Shown here: positions 8,685-14,452 of the stretch, piece by piece | Layout of the letters: every line of letters starts with the position of its first letter | Numbering within the stretch: the first letter of the stretch is position 1 | Assembly (NCBI GenBank): GCA_964429875.1 | Contig: CAYSDL010000032.1 | Location: 1-16,566 of the forward strand | From: CAYSDL01 sp964429875 | GTDB taxonomy: Bacteria > Fidelibacterota > Marinisomatia > SCGC-AAA003-L08 > D37C17 | Direction: 5' to 3' | Length of the DNA stretch: 16,566 nucleotides | Program-made: the position numbers and the translations under genes | Notes under the pieces: model-generated | What the model saw: the letters and a program-made list of their open reading frames with translations, nothing else | What the model was told of the DNA's origin: nothing | Database searches by the model: none

Positions 8685-9644
8685 ATGAAGAAAATATTTT
8701 TATTTGTTGCATTGTTTATAAATAATGAAGTTTTTTGCGAAAAAATTGAATTTTTAAGTTCTAATCCATTTTCATTTAATGATATTATAGAAAGGTTGCC
8801 AGATCAAGAACAGCAACTTGTGTTTGGTGATTTAAAGTTTCCAGAAGAAATAGATGGAAAGGATAAAAAATATCCTCTGATAATTGGAGTTGCTGGAAGT
8901 CTAGGATGGAAAGAACATCATTTTGACCAATTGAAAATATATAGAAATTTGGGTATTGCAACCTTTGAATTGCAAAGTTTCTCAAGCAGAGGGATAGAAT
9001 CAACTGTCGGGACTCAGACTGAAGTAACTACTGCAATGCTTATTCTTGATAGTTACAGAGCACTAGATGAAATTAGTAAAAACCCTAACATTGATATTAA
9101 TAAAACTGCAATAACTGGGTGGAGTTTAGGTGGTGCAACAACTTTATTTTCTGGTTGGATGCCGTTAATTAATGCAATTAATCCTAGTAATAGATTTAGT
9201 GCCCACTTATCTTATTATCCTCCCTGTACAGTCTCTTTTGATGATAAAAGTTTTACTGAGTCTCCTATCCATATATTAATAGGTGAAATTGATGATTGGA
9301 CTCCTGCCTTTGCATGTGAAGAATTAGTATCTTCTTTAAGGAAAGAGGGTGTAAATATTGATATTACAGTTTATCCAGATTCACATCATTCTTTTGATAG
9401 TAAATTGCCCTTAATTTATGTTGATAATGGATACAGTTTAACTGATTGCAATTTTCGTCTAAGGAATGATGGTGCAGTCTTAATGAACTATTTAGGAATT
9501 CCTATGACTTCTCCAATTCTACAAAAAATAGGCCTTTCTTTTTGCGCTAGCAGAGGGACTACTATAGGGGGAAATTCTAATGCAAGAAAATCAGTTCATC
9601 AATTTTCAAAATTATTTATGCAAACACACTTATTAAAGAAATAA
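8685..9644 (+). CDS. Secreted dienelactone-hydrolase-like alpha/beta hydrolase
   Basis: This 319-aa alpha/beta hydrolase is closest in motif pattern to the dienelactone hydrolase family. An N-terminal signal peptide (about 1-18, MKKIFLFVALF core) implies export. The nucleophile is Ser147 in GWSLGG, the acid is Asp203 or Asp204 in GEIDDWTP, and the base is His235 (or His234) in YPDSHHSFD. Motif order and spacing match the family. Four Cys lie in the second half (181, 211, 255, 287), consistent with disulfides in an exported protein. Unlike the two esterases upstream it has no dockerin. The gene starts 4 nt after the desaturase stop and ends 2 nt before a lipoprotein gene, so it is in the same run. 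The natural substrate is unknown; a secreted protein is unlikely to be a true chlorocatechol-pathway enzyme. Confidence 0.85.
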   Translation: MKKIFLFVALFINNEVFCEKIEFLSSNPFSFNDIIERLPDQEQQLVFGDLKFPEEIDGKDKKYPLIIGVAGSLGWKEHHFDQLKIYRNLGIATFELQSFSSRGIESTVGTQTEVTTAMLILDSYRALDEISKNPNIDINKTAITGWSLGGATTLFSGWMPLINAINPSNRFSAHLSYYPPCTVSFDDKSFTESPIHILIGEIDDWTPAFACEELVSSLRKEGVNIDITVYPDSHHSFDSKLPLIYVDNGYSLTDCNFRLRNDGAVLMNYLGIPMTSPILQKIGLSFCASRGTTIGGNSNARKSVHQFSKLFMQTHLLKK

Positions 9645-9646
9645 TT

Positions 9647-10054
9647 ATGCTTATAAATTATTCTAATAAGCTCATTATTTTACTTTTTCTGTTTTTATTA
9701 TTTGGGTGTTCAAACAAACACTTCATTATATATAAAATGAATGGACAAATTGAACAAGATAGATCTTCAAGTTGGAGTTCGAGTTCTGGTGTAGAATTAT
9801 ATTTTAGTAAGGAAGATATTAATTATGATTATGAAGAAGTTAATCTTATTGCAACAAATAATTTTTACTATGGACAGTTTTTTTTTGATGATATTTTTAT
9901 GGATATTTTAAAAGATAAAGCTAAATCAATAAATGCAGATGCTCTTATATATGAAAAACACAGAAAAGATTATCCATACTACAATGAAAAATATTTATAT
10001 TTCACTGCAATTAGATATAAAAATAAAGGTGGGCATTCTGTTATAATTGATTGA
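9647..10054 (+). CDS. Hypothetical lipoprotein
   Basis: This 135-aa protein has a signal peptide and a lipobox LFGC, with lipidation expected at Cys21, so it should be membrane-anchored and face the periplasm. The mature part has a Ser-rich stretch (38-48) followed by a compact region with KEDINYDYEEVNLIATN and a later ADALIYE strand, reminiscent of small bacterial lipoproteins with a YbjQ-like fold. I cannot name the family with confidence. It starts 2 nt after the hydrolase gene; its TGA stop is 6 nt before the ATG of the CDGSH gene. The TGA is important as one of the local proofs that TGA is a normal stop in this genome. Confidence 0.78.
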   Translation: MLINYSNKLIILLFLFLLFGCSNKHFIIYKMNGQIEQDRSSSWSSSSGVELYFSKEDINYDYEEVNLIATNNFYYGQFFFDDIFMDILKDKAKSINADALIYEKHRKDYPYYNEKYLYFTAIRYKNKGGHSVIID

Positions 10055-10060
10055 TTGATT

Positions 10061-10273
10061 ATGAATAAAAAAATTAGAATTAACATTAAAAAAAATGTAA
10101 AATATAGTATATGCAGTTGTGGATTTAGTAAAAAATTACCATATTGTGATAATCAACATAGACTATATAACCAAAAAAACAATACTGATTATAAATCAGT
10201 TAAAATCTACCCAGTTGAAGATGCCTGTATTGAATTAAACTGTAGTAAATGGATTGATGAAAATAATGAATAA
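10061..10273 (+). CDS. CDGSH-type iron-sulfur domain protein
   Basis: This is a 70-aa single-domain protein with the CDGSH [2Fe-2S] ligand pattern C-x-C-x2-S-x3-P-x-C-D-x2-H, here Cys18, Cys20, Cys29 and His33 (SICSCGFSKKLPYCDNQH). The usual DG(S/T/A)H is DNQH, so the conserved Gly is replaced while all four ligands remain. Such proteins hold a labile 2Fe-2S cluster through three Cys and one His and are thought to act in iron or redox sensing and electron transfer. I chose the ATG at 10061; an in-frame TTG at 10055 would add two residues. The 3' end overlaps the apaG reading frame. A second Cys pair (62 and 68 or near) outside the motif is not part of the known fold. Confidence 0.83.
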   Translation: MNKKIRINIKKNVKYSICSCGFSKKLPYCDNQHRLYNQKNNTDYKSVKIYPVEDACIELNCSKWIDENNE

Positions 10274-10634
10274 TTTAAAGATTATAACAAAAAGTAAATT
10301 TCTTCCAGAGTATTCAAGTGATACAAAAGCACAATTTTTATTTTCATACAATATTAAAATTAAAAATACAGGCGTTGAAAATGTTCAATTAATAAGCAGA
10401 CATTGGGATATAGAAGATTCTTTTGGTAGAAAAAAAGTAGTAGATGGAGAAGGCGTTGTTGGGAAAAAGCCTATTATTAAGCCAGGGGAATGCTTTGAGT
10501 ATAAAAGTTTTTGTCCTTTAAACACTAACTTTGGTTATATGCAAGGATTCTATACTTTAAGGGATGAAAAAGGAGATTTGTTTAAAGTGTCCATACCCAA
10601 ATTTGGCTTGGTTTCTCCAGATTATATAAATTAG
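10266..10634 (+). CDS. apaG: ApaG family protein (DUF525)
   Basis: This is a small beta-sandwich protein of the ApaG family (122 aa, the family's usual size). The core signature is intact: NVQLISRHWDIED.FG, then GEGVVGKKPIIKPGE.FEYKS, NTNFGYMQGFYTL and VSIPKFGL. The domain is also found in eukaryotic FBXO3 and POLDIP2; bacterial ApaG has been linked to cobalt/magnesium phenotypes and binds nucleotides or pyrophosphate, but its cellular role is unsettled. It overlaps the end of the CDGSH gene by 8 bases, so the pair is probably translated together. Starts at 10257 (ATG) and 10254 (TTG) are also in frame; 10266 gives the shortest overlap and fits the E. coli N-terminal length well. Confidence 0.93.
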   Translation: MNNLKIITKSKFLPEYSSDTKAQFLFSYNIKIKNTGVENVQLISRHWDIEDSFGRKKVVDGEGVVGKKPIIKPGECFEYKSFCPLNTNFGYMQGFYTLRDEKGDLFKVSIPKFGLVSPDYIN

Positions 10635-10648
10635 GATTCAATAGCAGT

Positions 10649-10843
10649 ATGGCAAAAAAATATTATTCTATGAATGAAGTTCCTATTGGAACAAAAATGG
10701 TAGTAAAAGAGTCAGGTAAAGAGGTTTCTTTGATAGAAATTCAACATTTCCCTACTTCATTTAAAACTAAAGATAATAAGGGTAATGTTAGAAGTTATTT
10801 AACCTACGAAGTAGACATTGAAGATTGGCCTCCTGAAGAATAG
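10649..10843 (+). CDS. Small hypothetical protein
   Basis: This 64-aa soluble protein has no signal peptide or membrane segment. It appears mostly beta-strand, with a central KTKDNKGNVRSYLTYEVDIEDW and a C-terminus rich in Asp, Glu and Pro. I do not recognise the family. Its frame is clean, it begins with ATG 14 nt after apaG, and it ends about 60 nt before the tRNA genes, so it is probably the last gene of the CDGSH-apaG run. The nearest purine-rich sequence (AGGA, 10633-10636) is 12 nt from the ATG, too far for a good ribosome site. Confidence 0.65.
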   Translation: MAKKYYSMNEVPIGTKMVVKESGKEVSLIEIQHFPTSFKTKDNKGNVRSYLTYEVDIEDWPPEE

Positions 10844-10884
10844 CTGTTTTCAATTGTTTTTTAAATTCTAGAATAATTAAATTT

Positions 10885-10890
10885 TATAAT
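10885..10890 (+). promoter_or_regulatory. -10 element for the tRNA genes
   Basis: A perfect TATAAT lies 14 nt upstream of the tRNA-His 5' end, the right distance for a transcript starting just before the tRNA. No good -35 is visible; TTAAAT at 10861-10866 is the nearest (18-bp spacer). The gap between the 64-aa gene and the tRNA is only 61 nt. Confidence 0.45.
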
Positions 10891-10904
10891 ACTTGTAGTA
10901 TTAT

Positions 10905-10979
10905 GGTGGCTGTAGTTCAGCTGGTTAGAGCACCTGATTGTGGTTCAGGATGTCGTGGGTTCGAGTCCCATCAGCCACC
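10905..10979 (+). tRNA. tRNA-His (GTG)
   Basis: A full cloverleaf is readable. The acceptor stem GTGGCTG (10906-10912) pairs with CAGCCAC (10972-10978). The extra G-1 (10905), diagnostic for tRNA-His, pairs with C73 (10979). The anticodon stem is CCTGA/TCAGG with loop TTGTGGT, giving anticodon GTG at 10940-10942. The T loop is TTCGAGT. The next bases (10980-10982) read CCA, so the 3' CCA may be encoded. Confidence 0.97.
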
Positions 10980-10987
10980 CCAAAATT

Positions 10988-11061
10988 GCCTCCGTAGCTC
11001 AATTGGATAGAGCACTGGATTTCGGTTCCAGGTGTTGGGGGTTCGAGTCCTCCCGGGGGCA
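10988..11061 (+). tRNA. tRNA-Arg (TCG)
   Basis: The acceptor stem GCCTCCG (10988-10994) pairs with CGGGGGC (11054-11060), including one G-T wobble, and the discriminator is A (11061). The anticodon stem is CTGGA/TCCAG with loop TTTCGGT, giving anticodon TCG at 11022-11024, which reads CGN codons. The T arm is GGGGG/CCTCC with loop TTCGAGT. No CCA is encoded. It lies 8 nt after tRNA-His (6 nt beyond its CCA) and 17 nt before the PepC start codon. Confidence 0.96.
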
Positions 11062-11078
11062 CAATATAAAGGACAATT

Positions 11079-12419
11079 ATGAGTAAAAACATATCATTTA
11101 AAAATCTAAAAAAATATAAAAAAGACTTTGAGTCTTGTAACCATTGTGAGATTTCTATGAATGCTGTTTCACGTTCAAAACTTGAAGATGTAGCAATGGA
11201 TTGGGAAAGTTATAGAAAAATAGACCATACATTTTCAAATGTTGTTAAAGATGAAATGAAAATGGTAACCAATCAAAAAGCAAGTGGTAGATGTTGGGGC
11301 TTTGCAGCTCTTAATCTTATGCGTATGGAACTTGCTAAGAAATATGATTTAACAAATGTTGAGCTATCTCAAAGCTATTTTATGTTTTATGATAAACTTG
11401 AAAAGTCAAATTATTTTTTAGAAAATATTTTATCTACTCTTGATGAAGACTATGATAGTAGAATTATAATGTGGCTTGTTAATAATCCCATTCAGGATGG
11501 TGGACAGTGGGACATGTTTGTTAACCTAATGGAAAAATATGGAATCGTCCCCCAAAGTGTTATGCCAGAAAGCGTGCATAGCAGCAGTTCAAGAGCTATG
11601 AATCAAATTATAACGAGAAAATTAAGAGAATTTGCTAGTATACTTAGAAATGAACATGCTGCAGGAAAAAACACAGCAGATCTTAGAAAAATCAAAATAT
11701 CAATGATGAAAGCTATTTATAATATGCTGTGTATTTTTATTGGAAAGCCTCCAGAAAAATTTGATTGGCAAATCAAAACTAAAAAGAAAAAATTTAAACG
11801 TTTTGAAAATTTAACTCCACTCAAATTCATGAAAGACCATGTGTCCATCAATTTAAAAGATAAGCTTTGTTTGATCCATTGTCCTATGTCTAATAAAAAA
11901 TTCAACCAAACCTATACTATTAAATATCTTGGAAATGTCATTGAAGGGCAGGAAATAAAATACTTAAATGTATCAATTGAAGAAATGAAAAAAATGGCGA
12001 TTAAGTCTATAAAGAATGAAGAAGCTGTTTGGTTTGGATGCGATGTGGGCAAGATGTTTCATAGAGACTTGGGAGTGATGTATAATGGGTTATATAAATA
12101 TGATTTATTATTTGGCATAGACTTTAACATGGATAAAGCAACTAAGTTAGAATATGGTGATAGCCAAATGACTCATGCTATGGTTTTTACTGGTGTTGAC
12201 CTTAATAAAAATAAACCTACTAAATGGAGAGTTGAAAACAGCTGGGGAAATAAAGGTGGCGATAAAGGATACTATCTGATGACTGATGATTGGTTTGATG
12301 AATATAATTATGAAGTTGTCATTGATAAAAAATATATGTCTAAAAAAATGTTAGAATTGTTTGATAAAAAACCTATTGTTCTTTCTCCTTGGGATCCTAT
12401 GGGAGCTTTAGCGAAATAG
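11079..12419 (+). CDS. pepC: C1-family cysteine aminopeptidase (PepC/bleomycin hydrolase type)
   Basis: This 446-aa papain-like peptidase of the bleomycin hydrolase/PepC family (C1B) is at the family's normal length. These are cytoplasmic, usually hexameric aminopeptidases that trim peptides. The catalytic set is visible: Gln66 and Cys72 in NQKASGRCWGFAALN (65-79), His366 in MTHAMVFTG and Asn387 in VENSWG. The C-terminus SPWDPMGALAK is the characteristic tail that lies in the active site and is processed to limit the enzyme to aminopeptidase action. There is no signal peptide. AAGGA (11067-11071) gives a modest ribosome site. The gene follows the tRNA pair by 17 nt and probably shares their transcript. 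Its stop lies only 3 nt from the stop of the convergent SelW-like gene. Confidence 0.95.
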   Translation: MSKNISFKNLKKYKKDFESCNHCEISMNAVSRSKLEDVAMDWESYRKIDHTFSNVVKDEMKMVTNQKASGRCWGFAALNLMRMELAKKYDLTNVELSQSYFMFYDKLEKSNYFLENILSTLDEDYDSRIIMWLVNNPIQDGGQWDMFVNLMEKYGIVPQSVMPESVHSSSSRAMNQIITRKLREFASILRNEHAAGKNTADLRKIKISMMKAIYNMLCIFIGKPPEKFDWQIKTKKKKFKRFENLTPLKFMKDHVSINLKDKLCLIHCPMSNKKFNQTYTIKYLGNVIEGQEIKYLNVSIEEMKKMAIKSIKNEEAVWFGCDVGKMFHRDLGVMYNGLYKYDLLFGIDFNMDKATKLEYGDSQMTHAMVFTGVDLNKNKPTKWRVENSWGNKGGDKGYYLMTDDWFDEYNYEVVIDKKYMSKKMLELFDKKPIVLSPWDPMGALAK

Positions 12420-12422
12420 TAA

Positions 12423-12647
12423 TTAATTAAACCAACTTTTTATTTCAGCTTCATTAGGGAAGTCTCCACTCTCAAATTTTGAAAACATTAATTTTTCATT
12501 AATAGAAACTTCAAATGCTCCTGATCTTGGAGTGACTTTGTTCCCAGTGATTGCATTCCCAGGAAAAAAATCATTTATTATTTTTGACACACGGTCAAAC
12601 TCAGGGCCGTAATTTCACTTTATGCAGAATTCTATATGTATATTCAT
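12423..12647 (-). CDS. selW: SelW-like (Rdx family) selenoprotein with in-frame TGA as selenocysteine
   Basis: Read on the minus strand from ATG 12647, this encodes 74 aa if the TGA at 12617-12615 (codon 11) is selenocysteine. The N-terminus reads MNIHIEFCIKU, giving the CxxU redox motif (Cys8-Ile-Lys-Sec11) exactly where SelW/Rdx proteins have CxxC or CxxU. The C-terminal half, SGAFEVSINEKLMFS and later SGDFPNEAEIKSW, matches the family's GxFEV..dgeliwsr....G.FP....i pattern. The family has a thioredoxin-like fold and is thought to act as a thiol/selenol redox protein, probably cytoplasmic. TGA is a normal stop in neighbours (genes ending at 8680, 10054, 14452), so a code change is unlikely. 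A SECIS-like hairpin follows the TGA. The ATG overlaps the stop of the upstream membrane-protein gene as ATGA. A conventional gene call would miss it or leave a fragment. The alternative, a nonsense mutation of a CxxC gene, fits less well because the hairpin is present and the frame after the TGA is intact. Confidence 0.85.
12583..12599 (-). promoter_or_regulatory. Bacterial SECIS-like hairpin for selenocysteine insertion
   Basis: On the minus strand, TTTGAC (12599-12594) pairs perfectly with GTCAAA (12588-12583) around the loop CGTGT. The hairpin occupies nucleotides +16 to +32 after the TGA. Known bacterial SECIS elements place a short stem with a small apical loop, with a G among its first two bases, in this interval; E. 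coli fdhF has a 5-nt loop. This loop has G in second place. SelB would bind here to deliver Sec-tRNA. Position and form are seen; function is inferred. Confidence 0.7.
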
Positions 12648-12817
12648 TTTATTATTTTAAGTGATTCAAGTATTATCCATATTGCTGGTACAAGTAATAT
12701 GACTCCAGCGATTTTTAAGAATAAATCAATATCATGATTACCACTTTTGTGAGTTAATAATTTGATGCTGACCATTGCAAATATAACGGCTAATATAAAC
12801 AAAAAAAATTCAACCAT
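12644..12817 (-). CDS. Small two-helix membrane protein upstream of the SelW-like gene
   Basis: This is a 57-aa minus-strand gene, ATG at 12817 and TGA at 12646-12644. Residues 3-20 (VEFFLFILAVIFAMVSI region) and 34-53 (KIAGVILLVPAIWIILES region) are hydrophobic, joined by a polar loop (THKSGNHDIDLF), so it should be a hairpin-like inner-membrane protein. The TGA overlaps the ATG of the SelW-like gene as ATGA, a classic coupling arrangement, which supports both genes. It has no Shine-Dalgarno site. No family is recognised. It fills an otherwise unexplained gap and is too short for usual cut-offs. The two genes probably form one operon transcribed from the 12818-12918 gap, divergent from the gene at 12919; no convincing minus-strand promoter could be chosen in that AT-rich gap. 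Confidence 0.68.
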   Translation of the reverse strand: MVEFFLFILAVIFAMVSIKLLTHKSGNHDIDLFLKIAGVILLVPAIWIILESLKIIK

Positions 12818-12862
12818 ATATCTAAATATAATTAGAATAAATCATTTTATTAAGGAACTTAT

Positions 12863-12891
12863 TTGCTTTTTATATTGTTTATACATATAAA
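12863..12891 (+). promoter_or_regulatory. Sigma70-type promoter for the gene at 12919
   Basis: TTGCTT (12863-12868) and TATAAA (12886-12891) are separated by exactly 17 bp. A start near 12898 would give a leader of about 20 nt carrying AAGGAG (12906-12911), seven nucleotides before the ATG at 12919. This is the best promoter and ribosome-site pair in the window, though low GC makes chance hexamers common. Confidence 0.5.
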
Positions 12892-12918
12892 TAAAAAACA
12901 AAAAAAAGGAGCAAAAAA

Positions 12919-13377
12919 ATGAAAGAAAAAACAACAGCTTTTATTACTTTGGGGTGTATCTTTTCACTATTCTTTTATTATAAAATATATTCTCCCGACA
13001 ATGGGACTATTGCAAATGTTGAATCTGAGAAATCAACACAACAAGTTGTCCAAGAGTTAGTTGATAAAATAAATAATACTAGTGAAAGTACATTAGTTTC
13101 AGATTCCCCCGAAGCCGAGATTTTAAAGGATGTTGAATGTGCATTAGAACAATTAGAAATAGATAAAATGACATTTTCTAAATCATTCAAATATCATAGG
13201 GAATGTAATGGTCAAGGCTCCATGTTTACATGGAAGGGTAATGAGTATTCTACGCTTTTAGCTTCTGAAGTAGTTCCTTCTCAAAACAAAGTAGCTGACA
13301 AAACTAAGAAAACTGTTGATAAGCATCAACTTGCATTACAACAAGGAATATTAGGCGTCACTATAGGAAATAAGTAA
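12919..13377 (+). CDS. Hypothetical protein with N-terminal membrane anchor
   Basis: This 152-aa protein has one N-terminal hydrophobic segment (7-23, with a Cys at 13 but no proper lipobox), so it is probably anchored in the inner membrane with the rest outside the cytoplasm. Residues 33-60 are polar and helix-prone (STQQVVQELVDKINN). Residues 64-105 carry two Cys (Cys78 and Cys95) that could form a disulfide. The segment ending MFTWKGNEYSTLLASEV looks like a short beta region, and the tail 118-135 is Lys-rich. I do not recognise the family. The start is well supported by AAGGAG and by the promoter upstream. It appears to be a single-gene unit, closed by the hairpin at 13391-13433. Confidence 0.8.
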   Translation: MKEKTTAFITLGCIFSLFFYYKIYSPDNGTIANVESEKSTQQVVQELVDKINNTSESTLVSDSPEAEILKDVECALEQLEIDKMTFSKSFKYHRECNGQGSMFTWKGNEYSTLLASEVVPSQNKVADKTKKTVDKHQLALQQGILGVTIGNK

Positions 13378-13390
13378 AAACATCAGACTA

Positions 13391-13433
13391 TAATACATAA
13401 TAAGGCTAAAGGGCCCAGCTTTATTATGTATTA
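13391..13433 (+). terminator. Long hairpin between the hypothetical gene and hflK
   Basis: TAATACATAATAAGGCT (13391-13407) pairs with AGCTTTATTATGTATTA (13417-13433): 17 consecutive pairs with one G-T wobble and a 9-nt loop (AAAGGGCCC). It begins 13 nt after the stop of the 152-aa gene. There is no U-run after the stem on the plus strand, so it is not a textbook intrinsic terminator; it may instead block 3' degradation or act with Rho. The pairing itself is certain. Confidence 0.6.
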
Positions 13434-13457
13434 AAATGCTATTTATATAGTCAAATT

Positions 13458-13463
13458 TATAAT
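13458..13463 (+). promoter_or_regulatory. -10-like element before hflK
   Basis: TATAAT lies 11 nt before the hflK ATG (13475). If used, the transcript would start only a few nucleotides before the ATG, implying a nearly leaderless mRNA, which agrees with the absence of a Shine-Dalgarno site. No -35 partner is visible. Confidence 0.3.
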
Positions 13464-13474
13464 TAAATTACAGT

Positions 13475-14452
13475 ATGCCAGAAAAAATAAAATTTGGAAA
13501 TATAGAAATAGATATTAATAATAATCCACTAAAGAATTTTACTAAATATATAGGTTTCTTTATTGTTGGATTGCTAATGATAACATCTATTTATACTGTT
13601 GATGCTAATGAAAATGCCGTTGTTTTAAGACTTGGGAAGTATCATGCGACAACAGGTCCAGGCCTTCAATTTAAATTACCCCTAATAGATTCAATTTATA
13701 AAGTTAAAGTTGATTATCAGTACAAGGAAGAATTTGGTTTTAGAACTGTTCGTCCTGGAGTGAAATCTGCATTTTCAACTAGAGGCTATGAAGAGGAAGC
13801 CTGGATGCTTACTGGTGATCTCAAAATTGCAGATGTTAGATGGGTGGTGCAATATAAAATAAAAGATGCTCGAGATTATTTATTTAATGTTAAAAACATA
13901 GATGAAACTATTAAAGATGTTTCTGAATCTTCGATGAGGCTTATGATTGGAGATAGATCTTTTATAGAAGTTATACAAACTGAAAGAATTGCGATAGCTG
14001 ACCAAGCTAAAAGCTATATGCAAGAGATACTAGACAGGTATGAAACAGGAGTAGCTGTACAACTTGTGCAGTTGCAGGGAGTTGTTCCTCCAGAACCTGT
14101 AGCTGATTCTTTTAATGAAGTTAACAGAGCAAAGCAGGATCAAGAGACTTTAATTAATGAAGCTAAGCAGGGTTACAATAAACAGATTTATAGAATAGAA
14201 GGGGAAGCACAAAAAATCATTACTGAAGCAGAAGGTTATGCTATAGAAAGAGTAAATAATGCTAAAGGTGATGTTGCTTTATTTGAATCTGTATTAAAAG
14301 AATATTTAAAAGCACCTCAGATCACAAAAGATAGACTTTATATTGAAACTATGGAATATGTCCTATCAAGAAACAAAAATAAAATAATTGTTGATAAAGA
14401 TATAGAAAATCTTGTTCCCTTTTTAGATCAAAATAAAATGAGGAACAAATGA
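13475..14452 (+). CDS. hflK: HflK, membrane SPFH/prohibitin protein of the HflKC complex
   Basis: HflK is the larger subunit of the HflK-HflC complex, which forms a cage around the AAA protease FtsH and modulates its degradation of membrane proteins. This 325-aa copy has one membrane segment (about 25-42) followed by the SPFH/band-7 domain: ENAVVLRLGKYHATTGPGLQFKLPL (46-70), WMLTGDLKIADVRWVVQYKI (about 110-130), and GVAVQLVQLQGVVPPEPV followed by FNEVNRAKQDQETLINEA, the start of the long helical C-terminal region. The N-terminal Gly/Pro-rich cytoplasmic segment of enterobacterial HflK is missing; only about 24 residues precede the membrane helix. The TGA stop overlaps the hflC ATG as ATGA. 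No ftsH is in the window. Confidence 0.93.
   Translation: MPEKIKFGNIEIDINNNPLKNFTKYIGFFIVGLLMITSIYTVDANENAVVLRLGKYHATTGPGLQFKLPLIDSIYKVKVDYQYKEEFGFRTVRPGVKSAFSTRGYEEEAWMLTGDLKIADVRWVVQYKIKDARDYLFNVKNIDETIKDVSESSMRLMIGDRSFIEVIQTERIAIADQAKSYMQEILDRYETGVAVQLVQLQGVVPPEPVADSFNEVNRAKQDQETLINEAKQGYNKQIYRIEGEAQKIITEAEGYAIERVNNAKGDVALFESVLKEYLKAPQITKDRLYIETMEYVLSRNKNKIIVDKDIENLVPFLDQNKMRNK

Noticed and set aside
8785..9003. A minus-strand frame inside the dienelactone-hydrolase-like gene
   Set aside because: Shadow of a gene with a complete catalytic triad on the plus strand.
11717..11905. A minus-strand frame inside pepC
   Set aside because: Lies wholly within a well-identified peptidase gene, with no motif.
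12423..12647. Reading the SelW-like gene as a pseudogene or as evidence of TGA recoded to Trp
   Set aside because: The frame is intact on both sides of the TGA, the TGA falls exactly at the CxxU position, a SECIS-like hairpin follows, and other genes here end with TGA.
12978..13190. A 70-codon minus-strand frame opposite the membrane-anchored hypothetical gene
   Set aside because: The plus-strand gene has a promoter, Shine-Dalgarno site and signal anchor; the opposite frame has none.
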